Made by a program: the position numbers and the translations under genes. 64,000 nucleotides of DNA, taken from the NCBI GenBank assembly GCA_009823395.1, contig CM020517.1:17630501-17694500 (forward strand). Direction: 5' to 3'. Shown piece after piece: positions 10,529 to 24,368 of this stretch. Position 1 is the first letter of the stretch. The number at the start of each line of letters is the position of its first letter. Source of the DNA: Thamnaconus septentrionalis (lineage: Eukaryota > Chordata > Actinopteri > Tetraodontiformes > Monacanthidae). The notes beneath the pieces were generated by a model. It was not told where the DNA came from, did not search any database, and saw nothing but the letters and a program-made list of their open reading frames with translations.

Positions 10529-12529
10529 CAGTGGTGTTTATCCAGTTTTCATCTTTTCCTCACTTTCCATTTGAAACATTCACTCCAGTTACGGCGAAAC
10601 TTTGCGTTCCATCTCAGCGCAAAAGTTTGCTGGCAGCCGACACGAAAAAAAAGAAAGAAAAAAAAGAAGCAAACTTCCAAAAAGGGAAGCGACTTCCAGA
10701 GCCGAGCCTCCTTCCCAGGCTTTGAACACAAAGCCATCAACCTCCCTCTTTGCATCTGCTTTCTGCTTCAACCTGCAGTCCCTTGTCCTTCTCCCTCCAT
10801 CTACCTGCTTCCCGCCGCTTTGTTCTGCCGCCGCTCAAACACCCGCGCCTTTGCCGAGGACCGGGACGCTTTCCGCCGTTGCCAAGCGACGGAGTTTGAC
10901 AACAAACTCGGGAAGCGATCCAATTAGCGCCGCGTCGGCCGTCGCCCAAAGAGGAGTCTGCCGAAACCCAAAGAGTCCTTCAGAGATTCTCCAGGAGTGT
11001 TGTAAAAAATGTCAGGAATAGGGCTCTTCACTCGCAGCACGAGGAGAAACTGTTTGCCTCACAGGTGTTGTTTTGTTTGTTTTACTGCACTGCAGTTGTA
11101 CAAGCAGCAATAAAGCAAAAGCAAAATAGCAGCTTTTAGCATTGCTTGTGTGTCGATAGAAAGGCAGAAAAATTCAAACTGGACAGAGAAAAGAGGCAGC
11201 GCGTGAGACAGAGCGCTCGCTGCGAGCTAAAGGCTAACAGCAGCATGCTAACAAGCTGACAACATCAAAGCCTAATGAGGCAATTTTCTAAAGATCATTT
11301 CTCACGTGGTCACCGTTTCATCTCACCTTCCAGCGCTAAAAATACATTCACCTGAGGCTGGAGGGAATTTAGATCATTTTGTTGGTGTCTAGTAGTTATG
11401 CATGGACATTTATTTGCACAAGGTTGTCACAGTGGTTTTTGTTTTGGCTTTTTTGGCCAGTTCAGGGTCAGCTAAAACCTCTTCCTGACTTCTTGAAGTC
11501 ATCAGATTGGATCTTTCTTGGTCTGTTTTGCAAATCAAGCAATCATTTTTTTTTTAATCTAAAACCTCCGGTGGATTTAAATAACGTGACATTGAAACTT
11601 TAAAAAAAAATTACCATATATATTGCATGTAATCATTTTGCAAAAGCAAATTGACTTCCAACATGACGACCGAAATAAAATGACAATCATTTTGTGTTGG
11701 CTGCTGTTGAGGGGAACAGTAAAACTTTCTGACTGAAGTTTCACCTTTTTGCCTCCACGGCAGCTAACGCTAATGAAATGATGCTGCTTCAGTCCACGTC
11801 AGCCTGATGACTGGACAAGATATTGAGTGGACCGAGACTCGAGTCTCATTTCCAAAAGCATTATTATTCAAAGTAGATTATCACTTATAAAAAAAAGGCC
11901 AGCAGTCATTACTTCATGCACAAGCTCAACTTTACTTTGCTGTTAACGGAAGCCAAACAAGTTGTGCTTATGTTGAACAACACCGTTGAAGGGAGATCCT
12001 GCCTGAGGGGGTTTTAATACAAACTCATTTTGACTGCAATATGAACACAGAGCAGCAAGAACAAACAGTTCCCTCCACATTATTGTCAAAGGTGCCACCA
12101 GTAAAAGGGGACATTAGACAGGCAACAGCTAAATCTAACAGCGTCTATTATACTGCAATGATCCCCTTGTAGCAGACAGAGGTTGGAACAGCGTGTGGAT
12201 TCATCACTGTGAGTGGAGCCATTAGTGACTGCAAACGGCATTTTGCACTGCAGAGGACACGGCCTGATAATGCGGCCCAGCATAGTATCTGACTCTGAAG
12301 GATGTGATGGACACAAAGTGTGATCACCCGCTGCAACTCGGTGAATACAGCAGTCACTGTGTGTGATGATGACGTGCAAAAAACCTACATCTCTCTTCGC
12401 TCTTATTAACTGTTATTAATTACTCTTGAGATTTCAAGCCTTTCAGAGCCACAATGAAAAGACCGAGGGCATTTTTAAAGTAGGATGCAAAGACACTTAG
12501 GAAATTTAGCGTGTGATTGTATTGCAATG

Positions 12530-12977
12530 TAAAGGTTAAGTGTGTAATATTTAGAGATTTTGAAGAAGAAGCCGAGACATCAAGTGGCCACATTTTAAAT
12601 TGCAGCTTTCACTCCCCCTCCCCCTCCCGAGTTCGCCAGTGAACTACGGTGGCCTGCCCACCCAAACCTGGATACCCCATCCACCTTCTTTGTCGGTTAA
12701 TTTGAAAACGCGAGCAGTCATCCTAAATACGAAACGTGACGTCAGACAGGCTGGATTGTCCACACCAGGCTTCCTTAGAAATATGTTGGTGCAAGATGGC
12801 AGCTAACTGGGAGCAAGACTCTTATTGACCTCTGGATATTCTTGCATATATGAGAAGTATTGTATGGGTATGAAATGATTATACACTCTTATTAATGTAT
12901 TTATGGGCAGTATATGAAGCTTTTACCGATATTAAAATCATAAATCAAGCCAAGTATGGCTCAGCGGACCTTTAAAC
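12530..12977 (+). mobile_element. TTAA-type inverted-repeat element, copy 3 (near full length)
   Basis: About 445 bp. The left end is AAAGGTTAAGTGTGTAATAT; the right end runs to GCGGACCTTTAA, whose reverse complement TTAAAGGTCC is the left end of other copies. Internal order: ACATCAAGTGGCCACAT, a C-rich tract, CAGTGAACTACGGTGGCC, CTGGATTGTCCACACCAGG, GCAAGATGGCAGCTAACTGG, then TTTATGGGCAGTATATGAAG and an AAATCATAAATCAAGCCAAG tail. It lacks coding capacity. This copy anchors the family definition. Confidence 0.8.
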
Positions 12978-15087
12978 AGACTCAGGCTTCACTCTACTGA
13001 TGGATTTCTCCACCTTTCCTCCAGGAACCAATCAGCAGCTCCGGACAACAAGCAGGTGATTACGAATTGATTCGTGTCTTCAGCGCAATGAGGCAATTTA
13101 TCGTCAACGACCAACTCCCATGAACCCGTGCCTTGCTGACTGTGTTTAACAGAAAGAGACAAGACGATGTTCTGGGCTGCGTTTCCTCTGACCCGAGCGA
13201 CTCTCCTCTGCAACCAGTTCTACACTCACTGGCTCGACCCCAACAGATTCTCACCATCGGCCAAACTGGATCTGGAGCTCCAGCATCCTGGGACACTATC
13301 TTGCGTGCCGCCAGCTCGTTATCACGGACTGCAATCTTGCTGCAGTCGCTTCCTGTTCGTACCACCCTGGATCTCTATCGCAAGTAATGCAACATTGATT
13401 CAGTGCCTGCTAACACGGATGCAGAAAGAAATGTGCTTCACTATGGAGTGAAACACCCAGAAGAATAGGAACGATATTTAAGGTCGATGTCGCTGTGTAA
13501 TGTGCTCAACACTGCGGAAGGAGCGGACGACTGTTTTCCCCAGAGGTTTTCTATGAAAATAAATAAATAAATAATAAATATTTGAGTCAAAGTGCAACTT
13601 TTTCTCAACTCCGAATCATCCCATTGTGCTTCCGGCAGCATATGTTTTCATTACAAGCTGCAAAGTCCCGGCACGCCGGCGGCTCCTGGCTGCAGCTGGT
13701 CGATGGCGATGCTAGCCGGCTCGATGGCACGATCAGTACTCCGACATAACAGATCAATGCTCTACAGGAGCGTTAGGCTTCACGGCGTTTCGCCCCTGGT
13801 TTCCACACACCAACACTCAGACAGTCTGACTGCACTGGATTTATTTTTTTAATCAAACCAATTTACCCGGTCATAAAAGGCCCTGCGTTCTGGGCTCTCC
13901 CGTGCCCTGCTTGGTGTCATGACTGCAGTATAAGGGGCAATAGAAGGGCAAATTATCAAGCTATTAAATATTACATTAAATGTGTCCGACTCAACACATC
14001 TTCTATTTGAGGAGGACCAGTTACTGCCATCCAACCGGAGATACGGAGAGCAAAAGTTAGATTAAACACACTGAGGAAGTCTTTCATACTTCAGTCTATT
14101 CAAAAGCTATAAAAGTGAACACCACAGTTACACCTCTGGCAAAAAGACACTTTAAAGAGGTGAAATAGTCTGTTTTTTTTTTTATAATACCACCACTAAA
14201 TATCTACATGCTTTGAAAGTTGACCTGAAGCAATTTTGCTGCAATTTTCATATTTTTCCCAGCTTCTGACTTTCTGACTGGCTCTGCCCGGTTCCTCCGC
14301 TGCACGAAAGACACCACAGGCGCGGCACAAGCTAACGCTAAGGACTTCACAACAAAGTGTTTGTGACAACAGAGCCTGTTAAAGTGACTTATTTTGGTGC
14401 AGCACAGAAAAGCTGGTCGTGCTTGTGAGGAACCATAAAAGCGTTTAACCAAACGACCTCAGCGACACCAATTTTCCACGCAGCCTGGCACTGGCGCGAG
14501 GATAATCTTTCTCTCTTGTTATTTGCTCCTGGTAACTGCTCCTCCAAGGCCTCCAGGGCTGATGATGTGACCACAATGTGCACGACAACAGCTGCTGCTG
14601 CTGCTGCTATTTATTTATTTCATTCGCCATCAACGCTATCTGTGCCTGGCACAAAGTCTCCTCCCGACATTATCCCCGAGTGTCCCAGCTTTGCTTCTCA
14701 CTTCTACTCCTTTGCTCCTCTGCACAGTGCAGCAGCCAGCTGCAAGTGGGGAATGGGCCGTACTGACAAACACTGGAGCGGCTCAACTACTGCTTTGCAA
14801 GTCAGAGGTTTCCAAACTTTTTCACACCATGGCCCCCCAAACAGCATCTTCAGCGTCTGACCACAGAGCCCTGGTGCAGTAGCAACAGACAATGATACAA
14901 AATATGGAAAGAAAGTTCAACTTTAAGAATGTTGTTTCTTGTTTTTGACAAGAAAAAGCATTTTTTGGCCCATCAAAGACGGTCACAAATTGATGGTATG
15001 TGCTGTGGTGGAAATTTTTCCTTCAATTACACAAAGAAAAAATAATTTAAAAAAAGAATCAGAGAGAAACTACTTTGAAAAACATCA

Positions 15088-15297
<210 letters not shown>

Positions 15298-15379
15298 TCA
15301 GACACGCAGGGAGCGGAGGGTGAATACAGGCACTGGATCCCTCAGGTAGCACTGCTCCGCTGCTACAGTGGGAGGAAGT

Positions 15380-15380
<1 letters not shown>

Positions 15381-15420
<40 letters not shown>
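15381..15420. repeat. (CTG)13 tract; CAG on the kcnh5 sense strand
   Basis: Thirteen uninterrupted CTG triplets on the plus strand. In the sense direction the CAG array ends 86 bases before the exon G acceptor, so every unit offers an AG that resembles a 3' splice site. Confidence 0.95.
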
Positions 15421-15421
<1 letters not shown>

Positions 15422-15668
15422 GACCAAATCTGGACACGGAAGTATTTTGTCAAACTTTACCAAACGATGAGGAGAGGATTGCAATCAAAGGCATCACAGT
15501 CCATGCACTTGCATGGGTTGCGATCATTAACCAAACTGTGGGCTAGCTGGATGGTTACGCCTCTCATTATAAATCATCATCAAGTTTATTTAGACAGGAC
15601 GGGACTTAGCACTGCTGCTAGATTTTATCCATAGTCCCCAAAACAATACAACAGTTGACATAAAAAGT

Positions 15669-15800
15669 CCATAAACATTCACACATAATAACTGTACCTA
15701 TATTATTGCACACTTGTAGGCCATAAACATTTGCACATAATAATCACATAGCTACGCTATTGCACACGCACCAGCCATAGACATACAACTGCACACAAAC
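15669..15800. repeat. 52-bp tandem triplication
   Basis: CCATAAACATTCACACATAA at 15669, CCATAAACATTTGCACATAA at 15721 and the more diverged GCCATAGACATACAACTGCA at about 15774 are spaced about 52 bases apart. The first two also share a TATTGCACAC ending. It sits inside a longer AT-rich stretch beginning CATCAAGTTTATTTAGACAG that looks like interspersed-repeat sequence. Confidence 0.75.
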
Positions 15801-17061
15801 TTAAGACTCAGATTGTTAGAGACAAGTTTGTCTAATATCCAGTCTGTAAGCTGTACTTTAAAAGTCCTAAAAGTCAGACACTCTCTAATAATGGGGAGCT
15901 TGTTCCATTCTCAACCACCTTGGATTGACCACAATTACGCACACATGATATATGAACTTCCACAGTAGATATTTTGGCTTGCAAGTCGTCAAACTTTGGT
16001 GCTGACGTAGTGGAAGGAAAACAGTGGGCTGACTTAAAGTGACACTTCCTAAAAAGCCCTGACACATTACATTTTCAGCAGAAGTGGGTTCCTTCAGCCC
16101 ACTGAAAAAAATTAGTTCTGTCCTTCATACCTTCATTTTAGCCCCCTCCTGCTTTACGGGGTGCAATCTACTAATGATACAGCAGTCAAGTTGTGCTTGT
16201 GTTTGCCAGTGATGCCAGGTCACCTGCCACAGAGCAAACTGAACTCTGTCATCTTGGATATCAGAGATTGAGAGAGTTTGGTGAAACAGGGCTGGTGTGA
16301 GCACACCACTAATAGACCCTTTCTGTCTCTTTGCAAGGCCACGAGGTGCCGATTTAAAAAAAAAAAATAAAAAAAATAACAGCACATTTTTATGAAGACA
16401 GATATTCCACAATTATAATGAAGACAAGTTGAAATGCAAATAAATCTCAAATTCCACACAGAGCAATTTCACAGGAGGAAAAAATGTGCTAAAAGGCAAT
16501 TGAAACATGACTGTCTCCAATTTAATACTAGTTATTTGTCCCACTGCATGTAAATGTACTGCTGAAAGCTGTTCAAGAAGGTGAAAAAAAAAAGAAAGAA
16601 ATCTGGCTTTCCAGCAGTGAGGTAATCCGTCACAAGCAAACACGAGCCTCTGCCTGGGTGCTGCTTTTCTTTTACTGCGATTTTCTTTCCTCATCAGTGC
16701 TTTGTGTAAATCACCAGGCGCTCTCAGGAAGAAATAATCCGCCAAAACAGTGCGGCCTCACAAACCCAACAGTCACAAACTGATGCCTTTCAGCTCGCAC
16801 CACTGTGAAGCAGCAGTTGACACTCTGTCAGCGGTCTTAAATTCCGCCACAGACTGAGTCGAGTCTTTTGAAGGCAAACACTTACAGAAGTGCCGAAAAG
16901 CCTCTGATGTGCTGTTGTTACACTGCAGGAACACGGCCAACACTGCACATCAAACAGTAGAGAAGAAGGCGAGAGTCCAGTTTTTCTTTGGACTGACTCA
17001 TCATTTTAACAGCTGGATTTTGGCTAAAAACGTAAATGGTCCCATAATAAGTAAAATTCAC

Positions 17062-17285
17062 GTTAAAGGTCTGGTGTGTAACATTTTCACATCCTCAAAT
17101 AAACCAACAAAGAAGAACGTGGGCAAGGTATGCAGGTTTATGCTCGCAGGCCACTGTAGCTCACCGGCAGCTCAGGAGAGGGAAGGTACAGAGTCCCTAA
17201 TAGGACTTAAGCGAAAGAGCGCTGCAATCTGAAATGTAACCACTAGGTGTCGCTGTTTTTCTTAAGGATATGAGATCCACCTTTA
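17062..17285 (-). mobile_element. TTAA-type inverted-repeat element, copy 4 (truncated)
   Basis: It starts TTAAAGGTCTGGTGTGTAAC, then carries the reversed family words AATAAACCAACAAAGAAG, GCCACTGTAGCTCACCGGCA, GAAAGAGCGCTGCAATCTGA and ACCACTAGGTGTCGCTG. The opposite terminus is diverged or lost. Non-coding. Confidence 0.75.
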
Positions 17286-17957
17286 CCCCCAAGTGGAATG
17301 ACTGAAAATATTTAGGATGCCAAGGCGCACAACGCTACAGGACACACAACAAGAAAGACTGCTGTGATGGAGAAGAGTCGACGCTCAGCGCCAGTCACCG
17401 TCTCTAAATGGCAAATCTAATTTTAGGAAGTGAGTATTTGTCATTGGAGATGGTTGTTACACAAGAAGCGCTGTCCTTTGTCCACTGCCAGCTCAGCAAC
17501 ACCAAGTCTGCCAAAGTTCCTGGAGCCGTATCGGTTGAGTCAAGTGACGCCCAGCAGCTCTGAGCCGAGCCCACCTGGCCTGCACTTGGTTATGTAATAA
17601 GTGAGGCCCAGAACTGGCACACTGTGTGTGTCCTACTCCAGAAATCTACATATTTGTAGTCGGCCAGTCTGTTTTTGCCAGATCTGGGGTTTTTTTTTGG
17701 TTTTTTTTAAAATCTTTTTAGAAGAGCCCAGTAAGCCATTTTTGTCTTTGTAGTACATCGTTGTCTTACATTCAATGACATTCACGTCCATATATAGCAA
17801 AAGGCCTAATGCGAACTTCACTACTGGCACTAGTGTGGAAAACATGTCAACGCAAAAACACCACAGAGTGGGAAGTGAAAACGTTCATGCGTTCATTGGT
17901 TTTTCATTTCTCACAAAAAAGTTACCAACCATATTTTGGTCTTTCCACGCTAATTCA

Positions 17958-18119
<162 letters not shown>

Positions 18120-18150
18120 TCAATGACCCTCGCTGAGCAGGACACCAATG

Positions 18151-18237
18151 ACCATCCATCCATCCATCCATCCATCCATCCATCCACCCATCCATCCATC
18201 CATCCATCCATCCATCCACCCATCCATCCATCCATCC
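18151..18237. repeat. (CATC)n / (GATG)n tetranucleotide array
   Basis: About 21 units of CATC with two CACC variants. On the sense strand it reads GATG and ends about 80 bases before the exon F acceptor. The MDGW-type minus frame and the HPSI-type plus frame are repeat artefacts. Confidence 0.95.
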
Positions 18238-19093
18238 TGCAGGTCAACCTGTACGATTCTCTTCCAAATAGCAATTTTAGACCATCTGTCCTCAAAACTC
18301 ACTTCATTACTGGACATGTGTTGTATTCATCCACTTATAATTAAAGGGAATGTACCTACTATATGACTATGTGGATTTGGCCAAATGGCAACTCTTCCAG
18401 AATGAGTGTTGGATGGAAGGACTGTCATTTATAAAACCAAAGAAAAGGGATAAGTAAGATTTGTTGCACATCGGTCAGCTACATTTATTTCCGTAGTTGT
18501 TTGTGTACATATTGATGCTTGTTATGTGAACCTGACTGCAAAACCAGACTTTTAAATACTTTTATAAATAAATTTTGACATGATGACTTGTTGTTTTCTC
18601 TGAAAGAACAACATGAACATCTTGAAAGGATGAAACCGATGATTTAAAATTAAAAAAAATCTCTGTTGATGAAAACAGGAGCAGACACAAAGGCAGGGGA
18701 ATCAAATCTTGCCCTTGGAATGCTGAAACTTTTGCTCTCTCATTATCAGCCTGGTGTGTACACTGATATTTTCCTGGTGTGCCGCTTCGCTGTGGAGATT
18801 CAAGCTAATTGGCTGATTATGAAGTCCCGCTGGAAGTGAAATCTAAACAAAAAGTCGACGCTGTAAACTGCCGTCATTTTCTCCAGGCCATTAGACAAAA
18901 AGTCAGAGAATTGTCTTATTGACAGAAAGTCTCAGAAACATCAAAACAAAAAACTCCCTGCCTGTTTATTAGGAACAAAGGGGGAAAACAATTATGAACC
19001 TGAAAGTCTCAGAAACATCAAAACACAAAAGAGTCAAAAACATCTCTGTTCTACCAACAGTAGGAGAAAATCTGCAGCGCCAAGAAGCATCCA

Positions 19094-19096
<3 letters not shown>

Positions 19097-19126
<30 letters not shown>
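19097..19126. repeat. (TG)15 microsatellite
   Basis: Uninterrupted TG tract in intron E-F, followed by GGAGGGGGGAGG. Confidence 0.95.
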
Positions 19127-19127
<1 letters not shown>

Positions 19128-19928
19128 AGGGGGGAGGTGCTTATGTAAACAGCGCACTGTGTACCACGGGTCCATTACCAAAGTGACAAAAATACCCTCT
19201 AATTGTGCCCAACTTCTACTGCGCGGTGTTATACTGGAGGCCGACTCGTCCGCTGCCTGCTCGAGTGCGTCTAATTATCTCAAGGAAAAACTTTGGATGG
19301 ATGGCGGCGATGTGGAGGAGTATTACGATCCGAGATGAAGAGAACAAAAGAGAGAACGACTGCCAGCTGGGCGGGCTGAGGGGAGCCGATGAGCGGACGA
19401 ATAAAAGCCGGTGAAAACGGGCAGGTGCGACTTCAGCCGGACAAATCTGCCGCAGACGCCAGCGTGAGGTCAGCAGTTGACCCCCAAACGTCAGCAGTTA
19501 CACGCGCCGCCTTTTTAAACGGACCGTGAAATTGACTAGAAAATTATTAAGAGCTCCGTCGCTGACAAGAAAGGTCATCACTTCACAACCGGCGACCTTT
19601 GCCTTTTGACAGCAAGCTCCAGATACGACCTCAGGAACTTCCCTCGTGTGCGAAACCGCCGCGTTGATGAGAGGAATTCTTCAAAGGGAAGCAAAGCCTG
19701 CGACGGACTCTTAAAGGGCCGCAAACCAAGCAAAACTGACTTTACTAATCTTTCCAAACAATATGTGACTCTTGCTCCCCAGAAAGGATAGAAATTCATC
19801 CATGGCTTCTCACGAAGCACTGTGGTCCGAGTCATCGTGACGCTGAGGGTCAGCAGTACCGGTGACCCAGAGCCCCTCCCACCTGTTTGTTGGTAAACCA
19901 ACTACACCTGGCGCATCAGTAATACACA

Positions 19929-20452
<524 letters not shown>

Positions 20453-21177
20453 TTATTGGTCACAACCCTAACCCATGTCATCGGCTCATTGTTGTCAGCA
20501 GGCGACTGAATGTTTTATCTACAGCTGAAGGTACAGAGGGAAGCCTTGAGGAGAAGGAGAGCAGGTCGGCAGGGACGAGTGGCGTGGCAGCAGTGAGATA
20601 AGCTCCGCCCAGGTCCCTCCAGGACCTTCCAGGGACCCGGCGGCTGTTAAGAGACAGACCTTAAGCTGACAGTCAAAGCAACTCTCACCAGCATCAAACG
20701 CAAGGCTCCTAATTGGTGGCCCAGCCGCCAGCAGGCGTCACCTCGGCGATACGCCTGCCTGATGTTTTATTTTTCCCTCTCAGAAGCTCCTCTGAGGAGC
20801 TGAGGTGACCTTTCAAAGTTTGTCGAGATGTGAGGAAGTTCAGTCAGACCTCGTTCCAGGATTGAGGAGGCGGCGATATTGACATTACTGACGAAATGAA
20901 AGGTGGCATAAAAAGAAGAAGAAAAAAAAAAAAAAGCAAGTGAGGAACACGCAACTAAAGTGCACCTTAACTCCAGTTCCAGGAAGAGAAAAAACAACAT
21001 TAGCACCTCCGTCTACTTTATTGGTTATACTTGCAAATATTCAATGGTATGTTCTAACCAAATGCATCAGTACCAAGTTTGGACAGAAGCTTGATGATGT
21101 TAAGACAGGAGGGCTATGGTGACGATGTTTACTTTAAGATTTAGAGGAATCTCAAAAATAAGACAAAATAAAATATT

Positions 21178-21310
21178 TTGGTCGCACTTTATTAAAAGTA
21201 CACACTAATAAGCATTAGTTAAGCATTATAAATACTGAATGTATCATTTCTAAATCATGTTTCTGACATGAATACTCATTAGTATAGTTTATAAACACAG
21301 TTATAAATGT
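21178..21310. repeat. AT-rich dispersed repeat, CACTTTATTAA type
   Basis: GTCGCACTTTATTAAAAGTA followed by CATTAGTTAAGCATTATAAA resembles a widespread teleost repeat that begins CACTTTACAATAAG and contains CATTAGTTAATGCATTA. A second degenerate instance is at 31885-32110. Family assignment is from memory and weak. Confidence 0.35.
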
Positions 21311-23119
21311 TCAAATGCCTCTGAAGCAGAACCCATTAATGCCAAAGTCAAAATGTTTTCAGTATCATTTCTGGTTTAGCAACTCCACTGAAATGAACGG
21401 GAGCCATCTTGGACTCTGGGGGCCTGGTGCGTGCATCAAGCACGATGACACGCCTGTGCTCCTGCTGCAGGTGAACGCGTCACTGAATCAAGAATCATCA
21501 CCATCAGAATCCAACCATTCATCTGGAACTCAACCAAAGCAAAGACAGACCCGGCAAGTATTCAGCCGCACTGATGTGAACGAGACTTGGTTGACATTAC
21601 TGACGGCAAGCTGTTTGCTAACTACCAGAGGAAAAATGAAACTCCCTCTGATCACATGATCCGCAGGGTCACGCAGCTCATCAGCGTGATTGTACAATAT
21701 TAGCTCCACCAGCTCCAGTTTTTGGCTGTGTGACGTTGAAGAGAAAACCCCCCCGCTGCGGCTCAGCTGTGGGAGGTGGAAGCCATCAGATGCCGCCTCC
21801 CACTGGGCCATCACTATTTTTCGCTTTTCCGACTTTCCATCAATCTGCTGAAGGCGTTTCGGGGTGATTTGTCAGAGTGGATGACTGCAAGGGACGGAAA
21901 TCAGGAGACACAATGTCAACGGATCCCGACCCAGAAGAAATCCATCACAAGAGGCGGACAGAAGGACACAGCCGTGGGCACACACACACACACACACACA
22001 GCACAGTGATCCTTTTACACACACTCGCACATGCCAAGATGCCCTGATAATGAGGCACCCAAGTCTCCTCAAAGCACTACAAGTAATCAATTAGTTCATT
22101 TCTTAAATTACAGACGTCAGGAGATCAATATTCATTGGAGCAGAAGAGCTCGTACAAAGAGTGAAGGGAACAGCAGGAGAGTTTCCCATATATAAAAAAA
22201 ACAAAAACCCACAACCGACTCCTACAAATGACAGTTTTATTGCATTTTTACGACAGCGCCTTGAGACACAAAAAGAAAACGATTCAACTCGACTCAGCGT
22301 TCTAATTTTAAATCTGCGAGAGGTTCTGCTGCAGCTCACACACAAAAGATGGAATCACGAGATTCAGGAAGCAAAACATTTTAAAAGCAGATTTTTTAAC
22401 CATCAAAACTTAGCAATGCACCAATACCGGAGCGAGTACTTGTACTTGTACTTGTACTCGAATACCACAGCCACCAGTTGGACATGCATGTATATGACAA
22501 TTTTGTTGTGTCAGTCGCCCCCATGTTCTAGAAAAACATGCTGAGGAATGTTGTCCAAATAACAGAACATCTGTGAGAAAACTACTGTAATTGCCTTATT
22601 AAGTACTCAATATCAGAGAGTACTGAAATGCAAGTACTTGTACTCTACTCCTTCCCTAAAAAAGTGTTTCTTTTTTTTTACCATTTGATCCAAAAATGCA
22701 AAAATGAATTCACTGTTTATGCACTCGTTTGTTTTAATATTACTATTTTGAATGTCACACACTCGACTTATTTTTCCTTCTGTTCCACCAACACACACAA
22801 AACAGAGCTGATCTTGGAATGAACCAAACAAACGTGCAACTGCTGCATTGTGTGTAAAGAGGGAGGAGCCTAACACTGGCGGTGGATGCTTCTATTGAGC
22901 CGATAGCCGAACTCTGAGTGCGTTTTCCCACCAAACCCTGAATGTGTAAATGCCGGCGGCCAGAAAACAAGTTCTACTGAAAGTCTTCCAGTGCGTCAGT
23001 GAATGATGAGAGTAAACTCCCAGCTGGGAGTTTAAAGGACGCCACCAGAAGCACTCGCAGAGACTGCACACCAAAATGTTGGCAGCAAATCACAGACAAA
23101 AAAGGAAAAAAAAATACAA

Positions 23120-23157
23120 CAATACTGTATTGTTACACAACTGACAATACAGTATTG
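23120..23157. repeat. 14-bp inverted repeat, 10-base loop
   Basis: CAATACTGTATTGT at 23120-23133 pairs perfectly with ACAATACAGTATTG at 23144-23157. Flanking bases (ACAA and GGCTGTTGT) extend the pairing weakly. Confidence 0.9.
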
Positions 23158-23426
23158 GCTGTTGTCTGTGTGAAGACAGCTGAGATCAGGCCGCTCGAGC
23201 TCAAGCTATAAAAAAGCAAAAATCCTGGACACAAATTCTGCGTCACAAACAAACCAAACTGGCAAAATTCAGCCAAAACAAATCAGCAGGGAGCTGCGAC
23301 AGCGGCGGCGGCGGCGGCCATCACGAGCTGTTGAGCTCAGTCCATTGGCTGCTCACTGGACTGAACGCCAGCCCGGAGTCCAGGCTGCATCTCAACACAT
23401 TACACAGTGACAGGACGCAGCACTCC

Positions 23427-23463
<37 letters not shown>
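23427..23463. repeat. (GCCA)9 microsatellite
   Basis: Nine GCCA units without interruption. The AGWL-type minus-strand frame is an artefact of the repeat. Confidence 0.95.
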
Positions 23464-23465
<2 letters not shown>

Positions 23466-24302
23466 GCATCAAGGACCCGGACCGAGATAAAAAAAAGAAA
23501 AAGAAGCTACTGTAGAAATGTGTTTTGACAAGCTGTAATTGCACATCAAGCACTCTCTGGGTGAGTAAAACATTCTGGCTGATTGTCTCTAAATAAATAT
23601 TGACGGGGAGATGCAGCAGAGGCCCCCTGGTGTTAGTCACAGGCCCGGCCCTGCTCGGCCCCCCCCCACCCCCTGTAATTGTCAGTCTCTTTCAGTAAAT
23701 GGGTTTCTTTCATCAGCCTTTTCTCAAAGACAGTGTTGTTTACGTCTTATTAGGTCAACCTAATGGCTTACTTATCGCCGTGCAAAAGTGATAATGGCTT
23801 TTTGGATGAGGGGTGACGTGGGATGAAAGCCGGTGTCAACTTAAAGCCCCTGACACCAAAATGACACCCTCAAATTTGAAGGTTTGAGGATTTTTTAAAA
23901 TTTTTTTTTTTTTTTGTGACAAACCAGCTCCAGTGAAAGACTGAAAAAACAGGAATAGAATTTTTCCAGCAAATAGTTGAAACTGCAACTGATGAGCCCA
24001 CCACCTGACTTAGACCATAGAGTAGAGAGAGAGAGTAATGGCAAGATTTGCAGCTGACAATAAAAATTCTACAGTGAAATCATGTCAACTGTGTCTTTGT
24101 TTTATTTTAAATGGGAAGCATCAAACATTAGTCGTTCATTAATATTTTCCAAAAAGAAAGAAGCATCGTCCCCATGTGAGCTTAATGTTCTGCACTAAAT
24201 GGCTGACTTCAGATCACTTGAGCATAAAAGGAGAGCACAATGGAGGAATAGAGGACAAGTCTCACAATGACTGTTAAACAAGTGCAACACATCTAGCAGC
24301 AG

Positions 24303-24311
<9 letters not shown>

Positions 24312-24365
<54 letters not shown>
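24312..24365. repeat. (CAG)18 microsatellite
   Basis: Eighteen uninterrupted CAG triplets on the plus strand, CTG on the kcnh5 sense strand, preceded by a short CATCAT run. It is the longest pure CAG/CTG tract in the window and lies mid-intron. Confidence 0.97.

Positions 24366-24368
<3 letters not shown>

Noticed and set aside
13133..13451. Plus-strand frames of 84 and 94 codons
   Set aside because: Two overlapping frames of similar length, no family match and an in-intron position; more likely chance or an old repeat.
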